Assembly (NCBI GenBank): GCA_016194795.1
Contig: JACQAX010000150.1
Coordinates: 1-5,740, forward strand
Reading direction: 5' to 3'
Length of the DNA: 5,740 bases
Source of the DNA: Deltaproteobacteria bacterium
Lineage (GTDB): Bacteria > Bdellovibrionota > UBA1018 > UBA923
A model generated the notes under the pieces. It saw nothing but the letters and a program-made list of their open reading frames with translations. It ran no database searches and was not told the origin of the DNA. The translations under genes and the position numbers were made by a program. Numbering within the stretch: position 1 is the stretch's first letter; every line of letters begins with the position of its first letter. This document shows positions 1 to 5,504 of the stretch, one piece after another.

Positions 1-26
1 GGGTCCCCTTCTCACGGAGATGTTCG

Positions 27-749
27 ATGTCGATTATTTTTGACGGCGTCAGCAAGGCCTTCGGCCCTAAGAAAATCCTCGACCGCGTGAGCTTCACCGT
101 GAACACGGGCGAGATCATGTTCATCCTCGGAAAATCGGGGATGGGCAAGTCGGTGACTCTCAAGAACATCGTGGGCCTGCTCAAGCCCGACGCGGGCGAC
201 GTGCACGTCGAGCATTTCACGATCAACAAGCTCGACGAGGAGGGCCTCGAGGAGGCGCGCAAGGTCTGCGGCATGGTCTTCCAGCATCCCGCGCTCCTCG
301 ACTCGCTGACCGTATACGAGAACGTCGCATTCGGCCTGCGAGGCATCTCCGCCGAGAAGGTGAAAGAACGCGTGCGCGAGTGCCTGGGCCTGGTGCACCT
401 CGACGAGAGCATCTTCAGCCGCAAGCCGCCCGAGATCAGCTACGGGATGCAGAAGCGCGTGAGCCTGGCCCGCACGCTGGCCCCCGGCCCGCGGTATCTT
501 CTCTTCGACGAGCCCACGACGGGCCTCGACCCGATCACGACGAACGCCGTCAACGAGCTCATCTTCGAGCTTTCGCGCCGGCTCAAAGTCACGAGCATCG
601 TCGTGAGCCACGACATGGGCTGCGCTCTGCGCATCGCCGACCGCATCCTCGTGCTCGACCAGGGCCACATCCTCGCTCTCGGGACGGTCGACGAGATCAA
701 GCGCCATCCGGCCGAGCTCATCCGCGACTTTCTCAGGGAGGCGATCTAA
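27..749 (+). CDS. mlaF: MlaF-like ABC transporter ATPase of an MCE lipid-transport complex
   Basis: This cytoplasmic ATPase should power lipid movement through the MlaE-type permeases encoded just downstream. The 240-residue protein has a complete ABC domain: Walker A GKSGMGKS at residues 35-42, Q-loop Q86 in a VFQHPALL context typical of MlaF/Mkl proteins, signature ISYGM at 137-141, Walker B YLLFDE at 157-162, D-loop GLD at 166-168 and H-loop H195. The signature is odd because the third position, normally Gly in LSGGQ/M, is Tyr; the following Gly is kept. The protein ends at about the point where E. coli MlaF (about 269 residues) continues into a C-terminal extension that contacts its partner subunits, so that extension seems absent. 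The ATG start has GGAGA at 16-20, six bases upstream. The stop lies 5 nt before permease 1, so the genes are almost certainly co-transcribed. Family assignment is firm; the substrate is inferred from the neighbours. Confidence 0.94.
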   Translation: MSIIFDGVSKAFGPKKILDRVSFTVNTGEIMFILGKSGMGKSVTLKNIVGLLKPDAGDVHVEHFTINKLDEEGLEEARKVCGMVFQHPALLDSLTVYENVAFGLRGISAEKVKERVRECLGLVHLDESIFSRKPPEISYGMQKRVSLARTLAPGPRYLLFDEPTTGLDPITTNAVNELIFELSRRLKVTSIVVSHDMGCALRIADRILVLDQGHILALGTVDEIKRHPAELIRDFLREAI

Positions 750-754
750 CTCTT

Positions 755-1534
755 ATGACGGTCGTCCTGAATTTCTTTCAAGAGATCGGCGGGCTGTGGC
801 TGTTTTCCCGGCAGGTCAAGCGCACCTGGCTCACCACGTTCGGCGAGAGCCTTCCGATGGTCATCGAGCAGATCGGCTACGTCGGGATGCGCTCGCTGAC
901 GACGGTTTGCTTTGCCGGCTTTTTCGTCGGCGCGATTCTCGTGATCCAGCTCAATCTCATGCTCGCGCAGTACGATGCCCAGAGCATGCTCGGCGGACTG
1001 GTCACGTCGGGCTGCATCCGGGAGGTGGGTCCGCTCATCATCTCGTTTCTGCTTGCCGGCAAGGTCGGTGCCTACACCACCGCCGAGCTCGGCACGATGC
1101 GCGTCACCGAACAGGTCGACGCCGTTCGCTGCCTCGGGACGAACCCCCTCCAGTACCTCGTCGTGCCGCGCTTCATCGCGATCGTGGTTTGCTCGTTGCT
1201 CCTGCTCGTCTTCGGCCTGCTCGTGGGCCTGCTTGGGAGCATGTGCGTCGCGAGCCTCCTCTACAACATGAACCCGCTGCAGTACCTCTCGAGCGTGCCG
1301 CGTTTCGCCGACGGCTGGACCGTTTTCTGCGGCGTCTTCAAGTCGTTCGTCTATGGCCTGATCGTCGCGTCGGTCAGTACGTACAAGGGCTATAACGCCT
1401 CGGGCGGCGCCAAGGGCGTGGGCAAGGCCGTCACCGAGTGCGCGGTCTACACCAATCTCCTGATCGTCTTCGCCAACTCGTTCAGCTCGATCTTCCTCGA
1501 CGGGCTGCACGAGACATGGAGGACCTTTTTCTAA
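755..1534 (+). CDS. mlaE: MlaE-like lipid ABC permease, first of two tandem paralogues
   Basis: Integral inner-membrane permease of the MlaE/YrbE family, 259 residues. The family core is plain: REVGPLII at 89-96, AGKVGA at 101-106, then TTAELGTMRVTEQVDAV at 108-124. The EQVDA stretch corresponds to the region that contacts the ATPase in this family. Hydrophobic segments lie near residues 47-66, 92-106, 136-170, 190-208 and 230-248. A second conserved block, NASGGAKGVGKA, lies at 214-225. The reading frame is open far upstream inside mlaF, but the ATG at 755 is the sensible start. It gives a normal MlaE length, follows the mlaF stop by 5 nt, and has AGGGAGG at 735-741 (13 nt spacing, slightly long). 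No other in-frame start lies nearby. It is clearly related to the next gene but diverged throughout, which suggests the two pair as a heterodimer like mycobacterial YrbEA/YrbEB. The pairing is inference. Confidence 0.93.
   Translation: MTVVLNFFQEIGGLWLFSRQVKRTWLTTFGESLPMVIEQIGYVGMRSLTTVCFAGFFVGAILVIQLNLMLAQYDAQSMLGGLVTSGCIREVGPLIISFLLAGKVGAYTTAELGTMRVTEQVDAVRCLGTNPLQYLVVPRFIAIVVCSLLLLVFGLLVGLLGSMCVASLLYNMNPLQYLSSVPRFADGWTVFCGVFKSFVYGLIVASVSTYKGYNASGGAKGVGKAVTECAVYTNLLIVFANSFSSIFLDGLHETWRTFF
1518..1522 (+). promoter_or_regulatory. Shine-Dalgarno GGAGG choosing the permease 2 start
   Basis: GGAGG lies 11 nt upstream of the ATG at 1534 and inside the last codons of permease 1. An in-frame ATG at 1516 overlaps this motif and has no comparable purine tract before it. 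The ATG at 1534 is therefore preferred; it also gives the TAATG stop/start overlap. Confidence 0.6.
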
Positions 1535-2313
1535 TGGTGCTCAAGTACCTCATCCTCAACCCGCTCATCGGTTTCGTGCTCGGCGCGCGCCAGGTGATGT
1601 TCATTCTCGCCAAGACGCTGCTCACCTGCCTCAAGGGCCCGCATCGCCCGCGCGACGTGCTCAACCACATGAACACGATCGGCTGCGGGTCGCTCCCGAT
1701 CATCGCGATCTCGACGGCGTTCGCCGGCTTCGTCGTCACGGGCGAGCTCGCCCACCAGATGGACACGGCCCTCCATACGGTCGAGATGCTGCCGGGCTTT
1801 TCGGGCCAGTTCGTGTTTCGCGAGCTGGGGATCGTGATCCCCGCCCTGCTGCTCGTCTCGAAGGTCGGCGCCGCCACCACGGCGGAAGTGGGGAGCATGA
1901 AGGTGACCGAGCAGATCGACGCGCTTCGCCTGCTGCAGATCGACCCGGTCGAGTACCTCGTCTACCCGCGCTTCGTCGCCAGCATCGTCGTCATCGCGTG
2001 CCTCACGCTCATCTCGATCTTCGTCACGCTGTCGGCCGCCATCGCGGTGGCGGTGCTGCGCTACAACTTCTCGATCGCCGAGTACGTCAACGCGCTCGCC
2101 CACTTCGTATCCGGCAAGGACGTCGTCTGCGCGCTGGTGAAGGGCATGACGTTCGGCGCGGTCATGCCGATCATCTCGTGCTTCTACGGCTTCAACTGCG
2201 GGGGCGGCGCCGAGGGCGTGGGCTCGGCCACCACGAACTCGGTCGTGACCTCGACGATTATCGTGATCGTCCTGGATTTCCTTCTTACGTTTGCGTTTTC
2301 CATGGTGTTATAA
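1534..2313 (+). CDS. mlaE: MlaE-like lipid ABC permease, second of two tandem paralogues
   Basis: Second MlaE/YrbE-family inner-membrane permease, also 259 residues from the chosen start. Core motifs are FRELGIVIPALLLVSKVGA at 95-113 and TTAEVGSMKVTEQIDALR at 115-132, with the late conserved block GGGAEGVGSATT at 223-234. Hydrophobic segments lie near 52-70, 98-113, 147-175, 204-220 and 237-257. It aligns with permease 1 through these motifs but differs in most other residues, so it is an old paralogue and not a recent duplicate. Its start overlaps the permease 1 stop by 1 nt (TAATG), implying translational coupling and matched expression. An alternative start at 1516 would add six residues (MEDLFL). 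Its last codons and stop lie in the 5' arm of the inverted repeat at 2301-2331. Together with mlaF and the MCE gene it would complete an inner-membrane lipid transporter; a heterodimeric permease core is the likely arrangement but is not shown by sequence alone. Confidence 0.92.
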   Translation: MVLKYLILNPLIGFVLGARQVMFILAKTLLTCLKGPHRPRDVLNHMNTIGCGSLPIIAISTAFAGFVVTGELAHQMDTALHTVEMLPGFSGQFVFRELGIVIPALLLVSKVGAATTAEVGSMKVTEQIDALRLLQIDPVEYLVYPRFVASIVVIACLTLISIFVTLSAAIAVAVLRYNFSIAEYVNALAHFVSGKDVVCALVKGMTFGAVMPIISCFYGFNCGGGAEGVGSATTNSVVTSTIIVIVLDFLLTFAFSMVL

Positions 2314-2331
2314 TAACGACATAACACCATG
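2301..2331 (+). repeat. Perfect 11-bp inverted repeat enclosing the MCE start codon
   Basis: CATGGTGTTAT (2301-2311) is the exact reverse complement of ATAACACCATG (2321-2331), separated by the 9-nt loop AATAACGAC. The 5' arm holds the last sense codons of permease 2 and the first base of its TAA stop. The last three bases of the 3' arm are the MCE ATG. In RNA this would form a hairpin with the start codon fully paired. In DNA it could be a binding site for a dimeric regulator. No T-tract follows, so it is not a terminator. The arms are certain; the function is inference. Confidence 0.75.
2306..2314 (+). promoter_or_regulatory. Candidate extended -10 element before the MCE gene
   Basis: TGTTATAAT reads as TGN plus TATAAT, a full match to the extended -10 consensus, in otherwise GC-rich DNA. 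The best -35 at normal spacing (TTACGT, 2285-2290, 18 nt spacer) is poor, which extended -10 promoters tolerate. Transcription would begin near A2321, giving an mRNA with a leader of only about 8 nt before the ATG at 2329. The element lies across the permease 2 stop codon and the inverted repeat, so it may also be a chance product of that sequence. Confidence 0.35.
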
Positions 2332-3135
2332 CGTCTCTCAAACGAAGCCAAAGTCGGATTTCTCCTCTTCGCGACTCTCGTAATCACGGTGATTTTCGCC
2401 TGGCTGATGGGCGCGAGCAACCCCTTCAAACGCACGGTCACCTTCCACGTGAACTACAACTTCGCCGGCGGCATCGAAGTGGGCTCGCCCGTGCGCGTGG
2501 CCGGCATCAAGGTCGGCAAGGTCGAGAAGATCAGCTTCTTCGTTCCCGAAAAAGAGTTCGGCGCGCCCGACTCCAAGCCCACCGACGTGCTCACGCCGCT
2601 GCGCCTGCGCGTGTCGATCGACAAGGAAGCCGCCGAGGGCGTGCGCAAGGACTCCAAGTTCTTCATCAACATCGCCGGCATCATCGGCGAGCGTTACGTC
2701 GAGATCACGCCGGGCTCGATGAGCTCGCCGAAAGTCGGCCCCGACGACGTCATGCGCGGCGTGGATCCCCCGCGCATCGACCAGCTCATCTCGCAGAGCT
2801 TCGACCTGGCCGGCAAGATCAAGCAGGTCATCGAGGAAAACGAAGGCGACATCACCAAGTCGATCAAGCTTTTGTATGAGCTCTCGGCCAACATCAACAA
2901 GACCTTGGGCTACATCGATCGCTCGAAGATGTTCAAAACCGACATCGCCCAGCTCATCAACAACCTGATTGAGATCACGGGCGACGTGAAAGTGCTCACG
3001 GCCAAGACCAAGTCCGATGACGGCAAGAAGACGCTCGAGCTCCTCCATAAGCTGCTCTGGCGCCTCGAGCCGCTCGACAAGGAAGCCATCCAGAAGTTCT
3101 TCCAGAAGGAAGGCATCAGGACGCGCCTGTTCTGA
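2329..3135 (+). CDS. mlaD: MlaD-like MCE-domain substrate-binding protein, inner-membrane anchored
   Basis: Periplasmic lipid-binding component of the transporter, anchored by one N-terminal membrane helix (about residues 9-27) and expected to form a hexameric ring on the permeases as other MCE proteins do. The MCE domain covers about 35-129, with the hallmark SPVRVAGIKVGKV at 53-65 and GIIGERYVEIT at 117-127. Residues about 70-90 (including PEKEFGAPDSKPTD) look like an added loop between strands compared with E. coli MlaD. At 268 residues it is well above MlaD's 183. The extra length is a largely charged, helix-prone C-terminal region (about 143-268), closer in style to single-MCE proteins with long helical tails. 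The ATG at 2329 starts 15 nt after the permease 2 stop. It has no recognisable Shine-Dalgarno sequence and sits in the 3' arm of a perfect inverted repeat, so translation may depend on ribosomes finishing permease 2 or on a short-leader transcript. Confidence 0.92.
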   Translation: MRLSNEAKVGFLLFATLVITVIFAWLMGASNPFKRTVTFHVNYNFAGGIEVGSPVRVAGIKVGKVEKISFFVPEKEFGAPDSKPTDVLTPLRLRVSIDKEAAEGVRKDSKFFINIAGIIGERYVEITPGSMSSPKVGPDDVMRGVDPPRIDQLISQSFDLAGKIKQVIEENEGDITKSIKLLYELSANINKTLGYIDRSKMFKTDIAQLINNLIEITGDVKVLTAKTKSDDGKKTLELLHKLLWRLEPLDKEAIQKFFQKEGIRTRLF

Positions 3136-3200
3136 GCTCGCGTTCCGCGCCTTGAGGGTGCCTGAAATCCCGCAGCGGCTCCTCAGCTCAGGACTTTTTT
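3129..3200 (+). terminator. Candidate intrinsic terminator with a long closing stem, after the MCE gene
   Basis: GTTCTGAGCT (3129-3138) pairs over ten positions, one of them G-U, with AGCTCAGGAC (3185-3194), and the 3' arm is followed immediately by TTTTTT (3195-3200). The 46-nt interior can fold further, for example CCGC 3145-3148 with GCGG 3175-3178. The stem starts in the last MCE codons and includes its TGA stop. The stem plus T-tract geometry supports termination of the transporter mRNA, but the large loop is atypical. Confidence 0.45.
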
Positions 3201-3205
3201 GTCAC

Positions 3206-3234
3206 TCGAACAAAACCCCTCCCGTAGCGATAAT
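3206..3234 (+). promoter_or_regulatory. Candidate sigma70-type promoter for the exported protein gene
   Basis: GATAAT at 3229-3234 matches the -10 consensus at five of six positions. TCGAAC at 3206-3211 gives a 17-nt spacer but only three of six -35 matches. A better -35-like hexamer, TTGTCA (3199-3204), lies too far away (24 nt). Transcription would start near 3241, giving a leader of about 16 nt. The position just after the T-tract and before a clear ribosome binding site supports a separate transcription unit. Confidence 0.4.
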
Positions 3235-3244
3235 CTATGGAGAG

Positions 3245-3249
3245 AGAGG
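3245..3249 (+). promoter_or_regulatory. Shine-Dalgarno fixing the start of the exported protein gene
   Basis: AGAGG lies 7 nt before the ATG at 3257, within a longer purine run from 3239 to 3249. The frame stays open upstream into the MCE gene, so this site and the signal peptide that begins at this ATG decide the start. Confidence 0.65.
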
Positions 3250-3256
3250 TTCGAAC

Positions 3257-3976
3257 ATGCAAAGACTCAACGGAGCCCTGCTCGGATTCGTCGCGCTCGC
3301 CGCCGTGTCGGCCAGTGCTTGCACCTATGGCACCAGCGGGCCGATCCTGCCCGTGGTCAAGGTCTGCGCGCGGCTCGCCAACTGCGAGGACCAGCACGCC
3401 TGGGGAGGTTGGTTTCGGTTTTCGCTCGTTGCCGACGGGCCCCAGTTCGACGCGAACGGAAACTCCTTGGATCGGGCCGGGACGAGCAAATTCAGCTTCA
3501 ACACGATGCTGTCGCTGCCGACCAACGGCTCGGACTGCCGCAGCTACCTGCTCACGAGCTCGGGCGGCGTCGCCTACGCGCCGGAATCGTTTCGCGTCGA
3601 ATCGGCGAGCTTCGCCCCCACCGACGCCATTGGCGCATATTTTTACGTGAACGACGAAGGTCAGCCCACGAGCCCGGCCGGCGGCAAGCAGCTCACGCTG
3701 CTCCCCGCGAAGGTGTCGATCGACTTTTTCGCCGAGAGCGGCGAGCTCGTCTTCGACTGCAAGAACCCCCTGGGCCTTGGCCCCGACTTCCGCAAGCAGC
3801 TCGCCGATGCGATCCGCCAGGCCCCGGTCAAGCAGCTCGAGCGACTCTTCACGTCGCGCACGCGCGCCCTCGACGGCGCGGGCGTGAGCGACGAACCCAC
3901 TCCCAAAACGACCGCGGCGGCGCTTCCGGGCTTCGTTGAAACGGTCAAAAACGAAGACGTTCCTCGAGCGATCTGA
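3257..3976 (+). CDS. Exported protein of unknown family, possible lipoprotein
   Basis: I do not recognise this 239-residue protein. Residues 1-21 form a signal peptide: a basic start (MQR), a hydrophobic core (ALLGFVALAAV) and SASA before C22. C22 could be the lipidated cysteine of a lipoprotein, but the -3 residue is Ala and not the usual Leu/Val/Ile, and the same residues fit an AxA signal peptidase I site. The mature part has four more cysteines, C37 and C43 near the N-terminus, C94 and C168, enough for two disulfides in the periplasm. Residues 49-170 read as beta-rich, with alternating hydrophobics such as WFRFSLV and VSIDFFA. The last 50 residues are polar with scattered Pro and Thr and look flexible. 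It follows the MCE gene by 121 nt with its own promoter-like and terminator-like signals between, so it may not belong to the transporter. It shows no resemblance to MlaC that I can see. Its 3' end overlaps the convergent glpD by 32 bp. Confidence 0.75.
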   Translation: MQRLNGALLGFVALAAVSASACTYGTSGPILPVVKVCARLANCEDQHAWGGWFRFSLVADGPQFDANGNSLDRAGTSKFSFNTMLSLPTNGSDCRSYLLTSSGGVAYAPESFRVESASFAPTDAIGAYFYVNDEGQPTSPAGGKQLTLLPAKVSIDFFAESGELVFDCKNPLGLGPDFRKQLADAIRQAPVKQLERLFTSRTRALDGAGVSDEPTPKTTAAALPGFVETVKNEDVPRAI

Positions 3977-5504
3977 GGGCCTGGGCTTTCTGGCGCGCAA
4001 GCTCCTCGGCGCTCCACTTGAAGTGGGCGCGCGCGAGCTCGCCGACGGGGCCCAGGGCCTGCTCGAACGCCTTCCGGCCGCCCATCCAGATCGGCATGCG
4101 CCGGAACATGAGATCTTCGAGCGTGCACGGGGCGTGGTGGGCGAGCTTCCACTTCACCCACTGGTCGGTGAACCGGCCCCAGATCGGCTGCCCCTCGAGG
4201 CGCGCGGCGTAATCGGCGGGCTCGGAGAGCACGGACTTCGACTCGTCGTCATGAGCGTGCTTGCTCGTCTTGGGAAAGGCGAAGTCGGCGATCTCCTGCG
4301 AGATCTTGCGAAAGGTGGTGTACTTTCCACCGGCCATGAACACGATGCCCGCGTCGTTGCGCCAGATCTCGTGCTCGCGCGAGGTCTTGGCCTCGCTTTT
4401 GGCGCCGGTGTCGAGCAGCGGGCGCACGCCGGCGTAGGTCATCGTGATGTCTTTTTCGGTGAGCTTGGCGTCGGGAAAATACTGCTCGAGCACGTGCAGC
4501 AGATAGTCGATGTCGGCGCGGTTGGCCTGGATGCGGTCGAGATCGCCATGCTCGGCCGAGTCGGTCGTGCCGATGATCACCTGCTCGGCGCCGGCCCCCA
4601 GGTCCTTGCGCGGGATCGCGAAGATGATCCGGCCGTCCGGATGGTACATCACGAGGCAGCGCTCGAGCGGCAGCCGGCTCCACGGCACGATGAGGTGCAC
4701 GCCCTTGCTGGGCTTGAGCTTGCGGGCCGAGCCGCGGGCGACGCGCGAGCCGAACGCCTCGGTCCACGGGCCGACGCACGCGATCACCTCGCGCGCTTTG
4801 ACGGCCACGGGCTTGGCTTGGTCGTCCAGGGTGTCGGTGAGGGTGACGTCGTAAAGGCCGTCGCTTCCCTTCTCGGCCACCTTCTCGGCGCGCACGTAGT
4901 TCAGCGCGGTCGCGCCCCGGCGAACGGCATCGAGGATCGTCTCCAGCACGACCTCGTCGTCGAGCATCATCGCGTCGGCGTAATAATAGCTGCCTTTGAG
5001 CCCCTGGGAGCGGATCTTCGGGAAGAGGCGCGCGCAGTCGCCGGCCGAGTGCTTGCCGTGGAAGAACGGCGTCCGAAACAGGCTGAGCGCGTCGTAGAGC
5101 CAGAGGCCGATGCCCAAAGCGCCCGTCGAGCGCGCACCCGGCGGGGCGTCTCCGCGAGCGTAGATCGGCAGGTTGAACTCGAGCGGCTGCACGAGGTGCG
5201 GATGGGTCGAGAGGAGCCAGTGGCGCTCGGCCAGCGACTCGAAGACGAGATGAAAGTCGAACATCTCGAGGTACCGAAGCCCCCCGTGGATGAGCTTGCT
5301 CGAGCGGCTCGAGGTGCCGCTCGCGTAATCTCCCTTTTCGACGACGAGAGCCTTCAGCCCGCGAATCGCGAGCTCGCGCGCCAGGCCCGCGCCCACGATC
5401 CCCCCGCCGACCACGACGGCATCGAAAATCGCCGGCTTGGCCTCAGCGCGAAGCTTGTCGATCGCCTGGCGCCGCGTCTCGTGGGAGAAGACGGGATAGT
5501 TCAT
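3945..5504 (-). CDS. glpD: Aerobic-type FAD-dependent glycerol-3-phosphate dehydrogenase
   Basis: Oxidises sn-glycerol 3-phosphate to dihydroxyacetone phosphate, passing electrons through FAD to the quinone pool at the inner membrane; it links glycerol and phospholipid turnover to glycolysis and respiration. The 519-residue protein is complete and of usual family length. Visible motifs in order: FAD-binding VVVGGGIVGAG at 30-40 with E56 closing the Rossmann unit, the family signature GTSSRSSKLIHGGLRYLE at 63-80, YYYADAMMLDDEVVLE at 173-188, KGVHLIVP at 267-274, IGTTD at 311-315, YAGVRPL at 357-363 and AGGKYTTFRK at 391-400. The remaining about 120 residues match the helical C-terminal domain of this family (TLEDLMFRRM). 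The ATG overlaps the aspS stop as ATGA and lacks a clear Shine-Dalgarno sequence, so translational coupling to aspS is likely. No glp regulator or glycerol kinase gene is in view. A glycerol-3-phosphate oxidase is the main alternative, but coupling to quinones is far more usual in diderms. Confidence 0.95.
   Translation of the reverse strand: MNYPVFSHETRRQAIDKLRAEAKPAIFDAVVVGGGIVGAGLARELAIRGLKALVVEKGDYASGTSSRSSKLIHGGLRYLEMFDFHLVFESLAERHWLLSTHPHLVQPLEFNLPIYARGDAPPGARSTGALGIGLWLYDALSLFRTPFFHGKHSAGDCARLFPKIRSQGLKGSYYYADAMMLDDEVVLETILDAVRRGATALNYVRAEKVAEKGSDGLYDVTLTDTLDDQAKPVAVKAREVIACVGPWTEAFGSRVARGSARKLKPSKGVHLIVPWSRLPLERCLVMYHPDGRIIFAIPRKDLGAGAEQVIIGTTDSAEHGDLDRIQANRADIDYLLHVLEQYFPDAKLTEKDITMTYAGVRPLLDTGAKSEAKTSREHEIWRNDAGIVFMAGGKYTTFRKISQEIADFAFPKTSKHAHDDESKSVLSEPADYAARLEGQPIWGRFTDQWVKWKLAHHAPCTLEDLMFRRMPIWMGGRKAFEQALGPVGELARAHFKWSAEELARQKAQALRSLEERLRF

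Noticed and set aside
2..43. Possible 3' end of an upstream gene (open frame ending TGA 41-43)
   Set aside because: Only about 13 codons are visible and there is no recognisable sequence, so chance openness cannot be excluded.
380..754. Upstream extension of permease 1 into mlaF
   Set aside because: The frame is open, but the added 125 residues are Arg/Pro/His-rich shadow sequence. The ATG at 755 gives the normal MlaE length and a suitable gene junction.
12..2103. Long - strand open frames opposite the ATPase and both permeases
   Set aside because: Low-complexity Arg/Asp/Glu/His-rich translations with no recognisable domain, lying antisense to genes with clear family motifs.
2301..2331. The inverted repeat as an intrinsic terminator
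   Set aside because: No T-tract follows the 3' arm, the arms are AT-rich, and termination there would remove the essential MCE gene from the operon mRNA.
3199..3234. TTGTCA as -35 for the GATAAT element
   Set aside because: The 24-nt spacer is too long for a normal sigma70 promoter, so TCGAAC at 17 nt was listed as the -35, though it is a weaker match.
3448..3472. Calcium-loop-like FDANGNSLD in the exported protein (residues 64-72)
   Set aside because: It has some Asp/Asn spacing of EF-hand or dockerin loops, but the full ligand pattern and flanking helices are absent.
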